Positions 32,626 through 41,153 of a DNA stretch of 45,724 nucleotides are shown here, in pieces. Both the position numbers and the translations under genes were made by a program. The notes under the pieces were generated by a model. The model did not search any database. It had not been told where the DNA came from and saw only the letters and a list, made by a program, of their open reading frames with translations. Numbering within the stretch: the first letter of the stretch is position 1; every line of letters starts with the position of its first letter. Source of the DNA: Acetobacteroides hydrogenigenes (lineage in GTDB: Bacteria; Bacteroidota; Bacteroidia; Bacteroidales; ZOR0009); NCBI RefSeq assembly GCF_004340205.1, contig NZ_SLWB01000020.1, forward strand, positions 1-45,724, in the 5' to 3' direction.

Positions 32626-32653
32626 CAAAAAAGGGCTGCATTGCTGCAGCCCT
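32626..32653 (-). terminator. Terminator of the rplM-rpsI-rpsB-tsf unit
   Basis: On the - strand AGGGCTGCA-GCAA-TGCAGCCCT is followed by a run of six T, 26 bases after the tsf stop. Confidence 0.9.
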
Positions 32654-32678
32654 CAAATTTATGCGGTAAACCGATTGT

Positions 32679-33503
32679 TTAGTCGTTTAGTGACCAGCGA
32701 AGGAAACCTGTAACTTTTGCTTCAGCATCGGCGCTCTTAAGGTAAGCCTCTACGCTCATTTTAGCATCCTTGATGAAGTCTTGAGCCATCAGGGTGTTAT
32801 CCTTAAAGAACTTATTGAGTTTGCCAGGGGCAATCTTCTCAATCATATCCTCTGCTTTTCCTTCAAGACGAAGCTGCTCTTTCGCAATTTGAAGCTCCTT
32901 TTCAACAACTTCAGCAGGAGTTGAACTCTTATCAAGAGCAACAGGATTCATTGCTGCTACTTGCATTGCAATATCCTTAGCAACCTCTGTGTTGATTACC
33001 TTAGAGAAAGAAACCAAGGTAGCCAGTTTTTTATTCATGTGAATGTAAGGAATAACGAAGTTATCCTCTAGCTTACCATAGAAAGAAATGCCAAGCTTTT
33101 CACCTGTAACACCAGACTTCTCAGTTACCAAGTCAGCAATAGAAAGACCATTTAGGTTAAGAGCAAGTAGCTCTTCTAGGTTTGCTGGTCTTTTCTCGAT
33201 AGCAAGGTCAAGGATGCTTTCTGCAAGACCAACGAAATCCGCGTTCTTAGCAACGAAGTCAGTTTCGCAGTTTAGGCAGATAGCAGCACCAAACTTACCA
33301 TCGGCAGTAGTTTTAGCGATAACAGCACCTTCGGTAGCCTCACGGTCAGCACGCTTGCTGGCAATAAGCTTACCTCTTTCGCGGATAAGATCCTGAGCGC
33401 GCTCGAAGTCGCCATTAGCTTCTTCAAGAGCCTTCTTGCAGTCCATCATCCCGGCACCGGTCATTTTACGTAGCTTTGCTACATCGGTTGCGGTAATAGC
33501 CAT
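32679..33503 (-). CDS. tsf: Translation elongation factor Ts
   Basis: Guanine-nucleotide exchange factor for EF-Tu. The UBA-like N-terminus (MAITATDVAKLRKMTGAGMM, DCKKALEEANGDFERA) and the core NCETDFVAKN motif with the conserved TDFV residues are intact. With ATG 33503 the protein has 274 residues, the usual size in Bacteroidota; the open frame runs to 33575 but those residues overlap the rpsB stop. It follows rpsB by 34 bases, the standard rpsB-tsf pair. Confidence 0.97.
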   Translation of the reverse strand: MAITATDVAKLRKMTGAGMMDCKKALEEANGDFERAQDLIRERGKLIASKRADREATEGAVIAKTTADGKFGAAICLNCETDFVAKNADFVGLAESILDLAIEKRPANLEELLALNLNGLSIADLVTEKSGVTGEKLGISFYGKLEDNFVIPYIHMNKKLATLVSFSKVINTEVAKDIAMQVAAMNPVALDKSSTPAEVVEKELQIAKEQLRLEGKAEDMIEKIAPGKLNKFFKDNTLMAQDFIKDAKMSVEAYLKSADAEAKVTGFLRWSLND

Positions 33504-33537
33504 TGTTAAAATATTTTTATCGGTTATTGAAAACAGA

Positions 33538-34359
33538 TTATTCAGCACTCTCCTCTTCTTGAGCAGGAGTTTCAACCTCAGCTTCGTCAGCTACAGGAGC
33601 CTTCTTAGCCTTTGCCTTTGCTGGCTTGTCAGCCTTAGCAGGTTGGCTGTCTTTTTCTTTTTCCTTTTCAACCTTGCGCTCTTCTAGGCCTTCTTGGATA
33701 GCAGAAGCAACCACGTCGATAACTAGGCTGATTGATTTAGAAGCGTCGTCGTTAGCTGGGATAACATAGTCAATTGGTGTTGGATCACAGCAGGTATCTA
33801 CCATAGCAAATACGGGAATGTTAAGCCTCTTAGCTTCACGAACGGCATTAGCTTCTTTTTGAACGTCTATCACAAAAAGTGCAGCTGGAAGACGGGTAAG
33901 GTCAGCGATAGAACCAAGGTTCTTCTCGAGCTTGGCGCGTTGACGGGTAATTTGTAGTCTTTCGCGCTTAGACAATGACTCGAAAGTACCGTCGGTTGAC
34001 ATCTTCTCAAGTGAAGACATCTTCTTTACAGCTTTACGGATGGTTGGGAAGTTAGTAAGCATACCACCGGGCCAGCGCTCGGTAACGTATGGCATATTAA
34101 CTTGGCTTATTCTTTCCGAAACGATTTCTTTTGCTTGCTTCTTGGTAGCAACAAAAAGAATCTTACGGCCTGATTTTGCGATTTGCTTAAGGGCACTTGC
34201 GGCCTCATCGAGCTTTACAACGGTCTTGTGTAGGTCGATAATGTGGATGCCATTGCGCTCCATGAAGATGTAAGGAGCCATCTTAGGATTCCACTTTCTC
34301 TTTAAGTGACCGAAGTGAACACCAGCATCAAGAAGCTGGTTGAAATTTGTTCTTGGCAT
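33538..34359 (-). CDS. rpsB: 30S ribosomal protein S2
   Basis: Ribosomal protein S2. Recognised by LLDAGVHFGHLKRKWNPKM, FVATKKQAKEIV, WPGGMLTNFPTIRKAVKKM and IPVFAMVDTCCDPTPIDYVI(P)-type motifs. It has 273 residues because of a charged C-terminal tail rich in Glu, Lys and Ala (from about residue 230), as is common in this phylum. A 155-base gap with a structured leader separates it from rpsI. Confidence 0.97.
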   Translation of the reverse strand: MPRTNFNQLLDAGVHFGHLKRKWNPKMAPYIFMERNGIHIIDLHKTVVKLDEAASALKQIAKSGRKILFVATKKQAKEIVSERISQVNMPYVTERWPGGMLTNFPTIRKAVKKMSSLEKMSTDGTFESLSKRERLQITRQRAKLEKNLGSIADLTRLPAALFVIDVQKEANAVREAKRLNIPVFAMVDTCCDPTPIDYVIPANDDASKSISLVIDVVASAIQEGLEERKVEKEKEKDSQPAKADKPAKAKAKKAPVADEAEVETPAQEEESAE

Positions 34360-34514
34360 TTTTTTGTGTTTTACTTGTTTAAAACCTCTTCGTCAACTGT
34401 CGAGTAGCATACTGGTCTCGTCAGTTTTTCGCAGCAGGGCAACGCTCAAGTAGTACCCGAAGGTAGTCTCGTAGGTTTGAAACCCAGTCTGCAACAAATA
34501 GGAAGAAAAAAAAA
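34360..34514 (-). promoter_or_regulatory. Candidate structured leader of rpsB
   Basis: The 155-base gap between rpsI and rpsB contains, on the - strand, a UACC-UUCG-GGUA tetraloop hairpin (34454-34465), a GGGUUU-type hairpin before it, and GUUUUA...UAAAAC near the start codon. Several further short complementarities (GACGAGACC, GCUACUCG) suggest one folded domain. Autoregulatory leaders are known for rpsB in other bacteria; this one is inferred. Confidence 0.4.
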
Positions 34515-34901
34515 TTAACGTTTACTGAACTGGAATCTCTTACGAGCCTTTGGTTGACCTGGCTTCTTACGCTCAACAACACGAGAGTCGCGAGTTAGAA
34601 GGCCGTTAGCTTTAAGAACCGAACGGTTCTCAGCATCGATTTCGCAAAGTGCGCGAGAAATTGCAAGGCGAAGCGCCTCTGCTTGACCCTTAACGCCACC
34701 GCCATCGAGGTTAACCTTGATGTCGAACTTACCAAGCTGGTTGGTAAGCAAAAGGGCTTGGGTTGCAGTGTACTGAAGTACACCAGTTGTGAAGTAAACT
34801 TCTAGTGGCTTGTTGTTGATTACGATCTCACCCTTCCCAGGGGTCATGTAAATACGAGCAACAGCCGCTTTTCTTCTTCCTAGCGTGTTAACAACTTCCA
34901 T
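34515..34901 (-). CDS. rpsI: 30S ribosomal protein S9
   Basis: Ribosomal protein S9, with the family start MEVVNTLGRRKAAVARIYM, central VNLDGGGVKGQAEALRLAIS and the C-terminal RKKPGQPKARKRFQFSKR that reaches the P-site tRNA. I chose ATG 34901 (128 residues); a second ATG two codons earlier overlaps the rplM stop and is possible. It is the second gene of rplM-rpsI. Confidence 0.96.
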   Translation of the reverse strand: MEVVNTLGRRKAAVARIYMTPGKGEIVINNKPLEVYFTTGVLQYTATQALLLTNQLGKFDIKVNLDGGGVKGQAEALRLAISRALCEIDAENRSVLKANGLLTRDSRVVERKKPGQPKARKRFQFSKR

Positions 34902-34906
34902 GCTCA

Positions 34907-35362
34907 TTACTTAAGATCTTTTACGTTGATAACTTTTGGTTGTTGAGCCTCGTGTGGATGCTCTGCACCAGCATATACATGCATGTTACGGAACAACGCA
35001 GCGCCAAGGCGATTTTTTGGTAGCATACCCTTAACGGCCTTTTCTACAACGAAAAGAGGCTTACGCTTTAGCATATCTGCAGGAGTTGCAAAGCGTTGTC
35101 CACCAGGGTATCCGGTGTGGCGAACGTACACCTTATCGGTAAGCTTGCTACCGGTAAAGCGCACCTTCTCTGCATTAATGATGATTACGTTATCACCACA
35201 ATCAGAGTTTGGAGTAAATGAAGGCTTGTGCTTACCTCTCAGAATTTTCGCAACTTGAGATGCAAGGCGGCCCACTACTTGATCGGTTGCATCTATCACA
35301 ACCCACTCCTTCGGAGCAGATACTTTATTGACAGATACAGTCTTGTAACTTAGTGCGTCCAC
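34907..35362 (-). CDS. rplM: 50S ribosomal protein L13
   Basis: Ribosomal protein L13, with WVVIDATDQVVGRLASQVAK, LRGKHKPSFTPNSDCGDNVI, YVRHTGYPGGQ, KGMLPKNRLG and VYAGAEHPHEAQQP. 151 residues, normal for the family. It heads the rplM-rpsI-rpsB-tsf order common in Bacteroidota. Confidence 0.97.
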   Translation of the reverse strand: MDALSYKTVSVNKVSAPKEWVVIDATDQVVGRLASQVAKILRGKHKPSFTPNSDCGDNVIIINAEKVRFTGSKLTDKVYVRHTGYPGGQRFATPADMLKRKPLFVVEKAVKGMLPKNRLGAALFRNMHVYAGAEHPHEAQQPKVINVKDLK

Positions 35363-35407
35363 TTTACTGTAAATTTTTGGTTAATACCTGTTATAACTGT
35401 GATCCAA

Positions 35408-35422
35408 CCCCACTTTATGGGG
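35408..35422 (-). promoter_or_regulatory. Hairpin at the 5' end of the rplM transcript
   Basis: On the - strand CCCCA-TAAAG-TGGGG sits right after the -7 box, so the rplM mRNA would begin with a stable hairpin, followed by about 45 bases of leader. It could stabilise the mRNA or form part of an L13 autoregulatory site. Confidence 0.45.
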
Positions 35423-35426
35423 CTTG

Positions 35427-35457
35427 CAAAAATACAACTTATATTTAAAACCACAAA
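35427..35457 (-). promoter_or_regulatory. Promoter of rplM
   Basis: On the - strand TTTG (35454-35457), 19 bases, then TATTTTTG (35427-35434). Both elements and their spacing match the Bacteroidota consensus. Confidence 0.8.
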
Positions 35458-35593
35458 GAATTGCTCACCGTTTTGTTTTTCTGTACATTACATTTTAACA
35501 GATCGCCTCCAAATCCGAGAAAACTCTAAACCTTCGTCACCCCAATAGGGATGCTCAAACGCCAATTTAGAGCCCCAATTGCAGCCAACAAGC

Positions 35594-35624
35594 TTGCTTT
35601 CGGATTTGCAATGTCCTAAGTTTG
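35594..35624 (+). promoter_or_regulatory. Promoter of rlmH and the histidine kinase
   Basis: TTG at 35594-35596, 20 bases, then TAAGTTTG at 35617-35624. The leader of about 85 bases contains an inverted repeat (GCAGC...GCTGC around the palindrome CTTGAATTCAAG, 35636-35661). Confidence 0.65.
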
Positions 35625-35713
35625 CCCCAAATTACGCAGCACCTTGAATTCAAGACGCTGCTACACCTTAATAACAGTTTTTTTAACTACATTAGACGCA
35701 AGGCTTATACGTT

Positions 35714-36187
35714 ATGAAAATAGACCTAGTACTCGTCGGGAAAAGTGACCAGAAATACCTTCAAGAGGGTATAGACATCTACCTTAAACGCCTAAAGCAC
35801 TACTGCCAATTTGAGATGAAGGTAATTCCCGACTTGAAAAGTACCAAGAGTCTCAGCGAAGAACAGCAGAAGGAGAAGGAAGGTGAACTGATTATGAACC
35901 AAATTAAGGACTCCGACTTTGTGATACTGCTCGATGAACGAGGAGAGTCACTGTCGTCAGTTGACTTTGCACAGCTAATCGAGAAAAGGCAGGTTGCAGG
36001 AACTCGAAAGATCAGCTTCGTCATCGGAGGCCCATACGGATTTTCGAAGGAGGCTTACGCCAAGGCCAACGCTAAGCTTTCGCTATCGGCAATGACTTTC
36101 TCGCATCAGATGGTTAGACTTCTTTTTATAGAACAGCTATACAGAGCTTTTACAATAATTAATGGAGAACCCTACCACCATAAGTAA
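35714..36187 (+). CDS. rlmH: 23S rRNA pseudouridine-1915 N3-methyltransferase
   Basis: RlmH (SPOUT family) methylates pseudouridine 1915 of 23S rRNA. The knotted SAM-binding region is clear: VILLDERGESLSS, FVIGGPYGFS, and SLSAMTFSHQMVRLLFIEQL, ending YRAFTIINGEPYHHK as in all members. 157 residues, full length. Its last 26 bases overlap the start of the histidine kinase gene, so the two are coupled. Confidence 0.97.
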   Translation: MKIDLVLVGKSDQKYLQEGIDIYLKRLKHYCQFEMKVIPDLKSTKSLSEEQQKEKEGELIMNQIKDSDFVILLDERGESLSSVDFAQLIEKRQVAGTRKISFVIGGPYGFSKEAYAKANAKLSLSAMTFSHQMVRLLFIEQLYRAFTIINGEPYHHK

Positions 36188-39100
36188 GCAAAGAAAAACC
36201 ATTCGAAGAAAGAAGACGTTTTTCGTAGGCATAGCTGCGATCCTAGCGGCTGTTGTGCTATACCTATCGGCACAATTCGCACCGCGCCTATCTACCTACA
36301 ACAGCAGCAACATCAAAAAGATTGAGAGTACTATACTCAACAAAAAGGAGCTGCTTCGCGAAATAGCCAAGGCCTGGTTCAGTACCAAAGACACCTCGCA
36401 AAAAGCGGCATTCGATATACTCGACGACAGAACCATTTCGAAGCTAAACAAGGAAAACATAGGCATATTCCTTTGCGACAGTACGAAGCTGGCTGCATGG
36501 AGTACCATCCCCAACATTGCCGACTCAATGCTTGCCCGCATCGACACCACCATGCGCCTCTACAGCTTCAACGACGGATGGTTTCTCGCATCCCGCTTTA
36601 AGCACAAAGGGAAATCGGCAATTATAAGCATTGAGGTTCAAAAAAGGTATCGCTTTACCAATAAGTTTTTAGAAAATAGGTTTAACCCCATACTAGACAT
36701 ACCCGCATACTTTAAGATAAGCAGAAGCTCCACTGCTGCCCCTAATACAAAGAATACATTTGTTGTTAGGGCTGGAGATACGCCTGTTTTTGTACTCGAA
36801 AAGGATAAGAACATCTCCACACCCAATCCCATTAAGGATGCTCTTATCTACACATCGCTCATTCTCCTAATTATTGGAGGTTGGCTCGTCATCCAATCGA
36901 TATCCTTTAAAAGGAATATTCGGCTATTCTTCTTCTCGCTACTTGGCTGGAGCGCAATCTGCGCTATTCTTGTTAATACACTTGCCACCTTCCCTTCATC
37001 CTTAACGTTCTTTTCGCCCGAGCTCTACACCTCGAAAGGAGCATCATCGCTTGCCGTACTAGCAGCCTATACGCTAATCTTTATATCCTTCTGCTCCACC
37101 ATATACAGGCACTATGTAGACTATAAAATACAGAGACGAAGATTCCTAAAACCGCTTGCAGCTCTTCTTTCGTTATTCCTATCGCTAATTGTACTTGCAG
37201 CGCATTTAATTGTATCGAGCCTTGTAAGCCATGCCTCTGTTTCGTTTGGCGTAATAAAGATTTCGGAAATTAGCCGCTACTCGCTGATAATATACCTCAT
37301 AATCGCGCTTATCATCATTAGCATTATACTCCTTTCCAACCTATTCTTTAGGCTTTTTAGGGAGATACCAACCCGAACTAAAGCGGCAATACTTGCCATC
37401 CCACTTTTGATCGTTTCGGGCATCCTTGCGCTAACCGACTCGTCTATTGCCATCTTTTTTGCGGCCACTCTTGTCACCTATGCCATCTTTCTCTTCAGGC
37501 TCAAGGCCTACATGCGCATCGGCATCCGCGACATTTCCCTAATTCTGATACTTTGGGCTGTAGCAACATCAACCGTCATCTGCCATTTTGTGGTGATAAA
37601 GGACGAACGCAATCGCATCGAGTTTGCCGAATCGCTCTACAACGAGAAGGACCCCATATTTGAGGCTTCCCTACCCGAGCTTACCCAACAGATCGTAAAG
37701 GACAAGACCATCCATCAGCTCATACATAACCCCTCGGCTAACGATAGCATCATCTACCAGCATATCAAGAAAAATGTACTCCGAGGCTACCCGAGTAAGT
37801 ATAACCTACGCATTACCATTTGCCCCGTAAAGGCAAACCTTTTCCTACCCAACGAAAAGAAGACCACCAGCTGCCAGAAGTACTTCAACGACATCTTCCA
37901 GCAAAAGGGCTCAAAGATTAAGAACTCGGCCTTCTACCTTATCCGCAACTTCCCCGGAGAGATTTGGTACATTGGGCAAATAGACTACCTCTGCAGCAAA
38001 GGGCTCACATCGCTATACGTAGAGTTCAACGTTAAAACCATCAGTAGCAACCCCGGCTATCCAGAGCTACTTCTTAAGAAAAACGAACCGCGCGTTAAGG
38101 GCTATAGGGACTACGAGTACGCCCACTACTTCGACAGCAGTTTGGTTGCCAAAAACGGTAGCTACTCCTACCCATTTATAATAGAGCCTCCCACTAAAAA
38201 AGACAGCATTCAGGTACGCCCTCAAAAAGGCTACTCTAACCTATACTACCGCTTCGACCAGCACAACACAATGGTGATATCGAGGCCTATTCTAAACCTT
38301 TTCGACATTGCCTCCTGCTTCTCCTACATCTTCATCTCGCTGGTACTAGTAGGACTTCTGGTGCTCAAGTTTAGCCGTTTTCCTCTCGACGACACCCTAT
38401 CGCTGCAATCCTTTAAAGGAAGAATAACCCTTTCGTTTGTGGTGGTGCTCATCGTTACTCTGATACTTACGGCTGCCGTATCGCTAACCTACGGCATCAA
38501 GCGCTTTGAGGCCTACAAGGAGCAAACCATACAGGATAAGATGAAGAGCGCCATCCCGGCCGTGTACAACGCGCTCTACACGCCAAGCTCCGAGTCGCTC
38601 ACCGACGAGCTCGTTAAGATATCGAACTACCTATACGTCGACGTAAACCTCTACAATATAAGCGGCGAGCTGGTGGCTACATCGCGCCCCGAAATCTTTT
38701 ACGACGGTCTACAAGGCTTTAAGATGTCGCCAAAGGCGTACAAAAGCCTTGCGCTTATCTACGATGGCTTTTTTGTGGATAACGAAAAGATCGGCGACAT
38801 GACCTACACCTCGTCGTACTCGCCCATCTCCGACAGCAACGGCAAGCTCATCGGCTACGTCAACCTACCCTACTTCCTGCAGTACGACAACCTCCGCAAG
38901 GAGCTCTACACCATCGCCATCACCATAGCCAACATCTTCATCCTGCTGCTGCTTCCGGTAATCCTGATTGCGGTACTCATATCCAACTCCATCACCAGTC
39001 CGCTGGCTCAGATCCGCAACCGCATGCGCATCTTCGACCTAAAGACGAACCCCGAGCCCATCCCCTATAAGCAAAACGACGAGATTGGCGACCTGATCGT

Positions 39101-39842
39101 GGAGTTCAACAAGATGATCCTGCAGGTAGAGTCGAGCGCGAAGCTGCTGGCCGACAACGAGCGCGACCTAGCCTGGCGCGAGATGGCCCGCCAGATTGCC
39201 CACGAGATAAAGAACCCGCTTACCCCCATGAAACTGAGCCTGCAGTACCTGATGATGCTCAAGGGTAAGAAGGATGAGCGCTGGCTGGAGCAGTTCGACC
39301 GCTTTGCCGCCTCGCAGGTAGAGCAAATCGACTCGCTGGCCAAGATCGCCAACGAGTTCTCCGACTTCGCCAAGATCAACTTCGACGAGCAGATCACCAT
39401 TCTAGACCTCCGCGCAGCCGTAAACGAGATACTCCCTATCTTCGACGGCTTCCCCAACCTCAACTTCGAGGTTAATATGCCCAATGCTCCTGTAAACGTA
39501 AGGGTAGGCCGCGAGCACCTTAAACGAGTTATCGTTAACCTGGTAAAGAATGCCATACAATCGGTAGACGACGATAAAACCGCCATCATCGCCATCACGG
39601 TAATCGAAGAAATGGGCAAGGCAACCCTATCGGTTAAGGACAACGGCAAGGGCATCGCCGACGAGGTTAAGCCGAAGCTCTTTACCCCCAACTTCACCAC
39701 CAAGTCGTCGGGAACGGGGCTTGGGTTGGCCATCTGCAAGAACCTGATAGAGGCCTACAACGGTACCATATGGTTCGAGTCGGAGGTTGATCGGGGATCA
39801 ACGTTCTACATCGAGCTGCCTAGCGTTACGGCACCCGCGTAG
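36162..39842 (+). CDS. Very large NtrY-like membrane histidine kinase
   Basis: A 1226-residue sensor kinase. Plan: an N-terminal helix (about 20-40), an extracytoplasmic sensor part (about 45-220), a block of about eight helices (about 225-480), a second extracytoplasmic part (about 490-725), a helix near 735, another near 760-780, a third sensor region (about 785-920), a helix (about 922-945), HAMP, HisKA with REMARQIAHEIKNPLTPMKLS (His1014), and HATPase (N box NLVKNAIQSVDD, DNGKGIADEV, GTGLGLAICKN). Kinase core and HAMP are of the NtrY/BaeS type. No response regulator is adjacent. The start ATG is inside rlmH in another frame. The 3' half is richer in GC than the 5' half. Confidence 0.9.
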   Translation: MENPTTISKQRKTIRRKKTFFVGIAAILAAVVLYLSAQFAPRLSTYNSSNIKKIESTILNKKELLREIAKAWFSTKDTSQKAAFDILDDRTISKLNKENIGIFLCDSTKLAAWSTIPNIADSMLARIDTTMRLYSFNDGWFLASRFKHKGKSAIISIEVQKRYRFTNKFLENRFNPILDIPAYFKISRSSTAAPNTKNTFVVRAGDTPVFVLEKDKNISTPNPIKDALIYTSLILLIIGGWLVIQSISFKRNIRLFFFSLLGWSAICAILVNTLATFPSSLTFFSPELYTSKGASSLAVLAAYTLIFISFCSTIYRHYVDYKIQRRRFLKPLAALLSLFLSLIVLAAHLIVSSLVSHASVSFGVIKISEISRYSLIIYLIIALIIISIILLSNLFFRLFREIPTRTKAAILAIPLLIVSGILALTDSSIAIFFAATLVTYAIFLFRLKAYMRIGIRDISLILILWAVATSTVICHFVVIKDERNRIEFAESLYNEKDPIFEASLPELTQQIVKDKTIHQLIHNPSANDSIIYQHIKKNVLRGYPSKYNLRITICPVKANLFLPNEKKTTSCQKYFNDIFQQKGSKIKNSAFYLIRNFPGEIWYIGQIDYLCSKGLTSLYVEFNVKTISSNPGYPELLLKKNEPRVKGYRDYEYAHYFDSSLVAKNGSYSYPFIIEPPTKKDSIQVRPQKGYSNLYYRFDQHNTMVISRPILNLFDIASCFSYIFISLVLVGLLVLKFSRFPLDDTLSLQSFKGRITLSFVVVLIVTLILTAAVSLTYGIKRFEAYKEQTIQDKMKSAIPAVYNALYTPSSESLTDELVKISNYLYVDVNLYNISGELVATSRPEIFYDGLQGFKMSPKAYKSLALIYDGFFVDNEKIGDMTYTSSYSPISDSNGKLIGYVNLPYFLQYDNLRKELYTIAITIANIFILLLLPVILIAVLISNSITSPLAQIRNRMRIFDLKTNPEPIPYKQNDEIGDLIVEFNKMILQVESSAKLLADNERDLAWREMARQIAHEIKNPLTPMKLSLQYLMMLKGKKDERWLEQFDRFAASQVEQIDSLAKIANEFSDFAKINFDEQITILDLRAAVNEILPIFDGFPNLNFEVNMPNAPVNVRVGREHLKRVIVNLVKNAIQSVDDDKTAIIAITVIEEMGKATLSVKDNGKGIADEVKPKLFTPNFTTKSSGTGLGLAICKNLIEAYNGTIWFESEVDRGSTFYIELPSVTAPA

Positions 39843-39873
39843 GGGCGAATTACATTTGCCCCTCGTTTTATAT

Positions 39874-39940
39874 GAGCCGCCAGCATGGCGGCGCTACCCC
39901 TCCAAAAACAAAGAGCGCAGCCATTGTATGGCTGCGCTTA
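39874..39940 (+). repeat. Hairpin repeat copy 1, with terminator function
   Basis: GCCGCCA-GCA-TGGCGGC hairpin followed by CTACCCCTC, an A-rich stretch and a second hairpin AGCGCAGCCA-TTGTA-TGGCTGCGCT (39914-39938) with a T-rich tail. The whole unit recurs at 40909-40975. It probably ends the kinase transcript. Confidence 0.85.
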
Positions 39941-39972
39941 TTTTGTGGTTTATACGGCTCTCCTAGTGCCCT

Positions 39973-40629
39973 TCATAAAACCAAAGAGTTTCCCCAAAGC
40001 TGTATCATACTCGTTCCGAAAGATTCTTGAGCGAATCTTTCGGTTATCCACATCTCCTTTGTGAGGATATCGGCCATACCCCCATACTCGCCGGAAACAA
40101 AAAAGCATTTCTCCTTCGATTGCTCCTCGATGATTCGCTTTAGCTCATCCCTATACTGGGGGTCGATCCCAACCAATGGGTCTTCCAGCAAAACAAGGTG
40201 AACGTTTAGGTACACCAGCATGACGATTTCCAGAAAGCGACGTTGCCCATCCGTAAGCTGGTAGCCCTTGCTCTCTAAAAGCGGCTTTACGAAGCTGCTT
40301 TCGGCAGCTTGTGCAGCCATCTTTGCCCCGCATACCAGCGTCAGCATCCGGCTCACCTTTATATTTCTTTGGAAAAAGCTGGTTTGAGGCAAGCAGGCAA
40401 CACGCATCTTCGAATTAAATATCCGTACAAGCGGACTATCGCCAACCTTTACGAATCGGCGATCTGCTTGAAGAGAGCCAAAGGTGGGGCCAAACAACGA
40501 CTTTTTCTCTCGACCATCACCACCCGCTAGCCCAACGATTTCGCCCTTTCGGCTGCGCGAAAACAGATCGTTTAGCACCTGCTTAACTTCAAGCCTACTA
40601 TTCCGTCCATCAGAAAGCATTGTAACCAT
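39973..40629 (-). CDS. Degenerate ABC-type ATPase homologue
   Basis: A 218-residue protein with ABC ATPase layout, no membrane segment and all key motifs damaged. Walker A reads GGDGREKKS (the Gly before Lys42 is Glu41 and the next Thr/Ser is Lys43). The signature reads LTDGQRR instead of LSGGQRR. Walker B reads VLLEDPLVGID with the usual Asp-Glu order swapped, and the switch His is Glu in VSGEYG. Overall order and spacing are kept, and the frame is open, so it looks like a pseudo-enzyme rather than a fresh pseudogene. No permease is next to it. It lies between two copies of a hairpin repeat. Confidence 0.75.
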   Translation of the reverse strand: MVTMLSDGRNSRLEVKQVLNDLFSRSRKGEIVGLAGGDGREKKSLFGPTFGSLQADRRFVKVGDSPLVRIFNSKMRVACLPQTSFFQRNIKVSRMLTLVCGAKMAAQAAESSFVKPLLESKGYQLTDGQRRFLEIVMLVYLNVHLVLLEDPLVGIDPQYRDELKRIIEEQSKEKCFFVSGEYGGMADILTKEMWITERFAQESFGTSMIQLWGNSLVL

Positions 40630-41143
40630 ACCAAAATAATTAACCTATACAAACAATCGGGGTCCTACCACCTGCATGCAAAAGCCATTAAGCCAATTCG
40701 ACGTTTCCACATTCGCCGTAACGATGCAGCAACATCCAAGCTGCAGGTAAAAATAAGCTGCCCTTAAAATTAGTATTTTAGCTGTTAAATAGTACACGTT
40801 AGCTGATAAAATTCTCCTCCATCCCCCAAAGCCCGAATCGAAATGGGCCAAGACAGCGCCAACTCGTGGGGGCACATGCCATACACCCTCACTCTACATC
40901 AGCCATACGAGCCGCCAGCATGGCGGCTCTACCCCTCTCAAAAACGTAAAGCGCAGCCGTGGTAAGGCTGCGCTTGTGTGCATTCGTATAATTGCGGTCT
41001 AAGGCCACTACATGTTTCGACGGAAACGCAGTTCGAAGTAGCCATTTACATATTCCTTCGAGCCTCGTGCATTTATACTACGTCGAACAGCGTTAACCTA
41101 TCGTCACCTTTTCCTCCCTCTGCCTCTAGCAATGTCTTGGAAG
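40630..41143. other. Gene-free region with repeat copy 2
   Basis: About 510 bases with no convincing gene on either strand. Short open frames here have unnatural composition and no family match. It contains the second hairpin repeat (40909-40975) and otherwise nothing I recognise. Confidence 0.6.
40909..40975 (+). repeat. Hairpin repeat copy 2
   Basis: Near-identical to 39874-39940 in the same orientation: GCCGCCAGCATGGCGGC, CTACCCCTC, A-rich stretch, then AGCGCAGCC...GGCTGCGCTT. No gene ends just before it on the + strand, so it is not simply a terminator. Confidence 0.85.
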
Positions 41144-41153
41144 GAAACCTTAG

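Noticed and set aside
40645-40875. 76-codon - strand frame
   Set aside because: No family resemblance, poor start context, and Cys/Trp-rich composition typical of chance frames.
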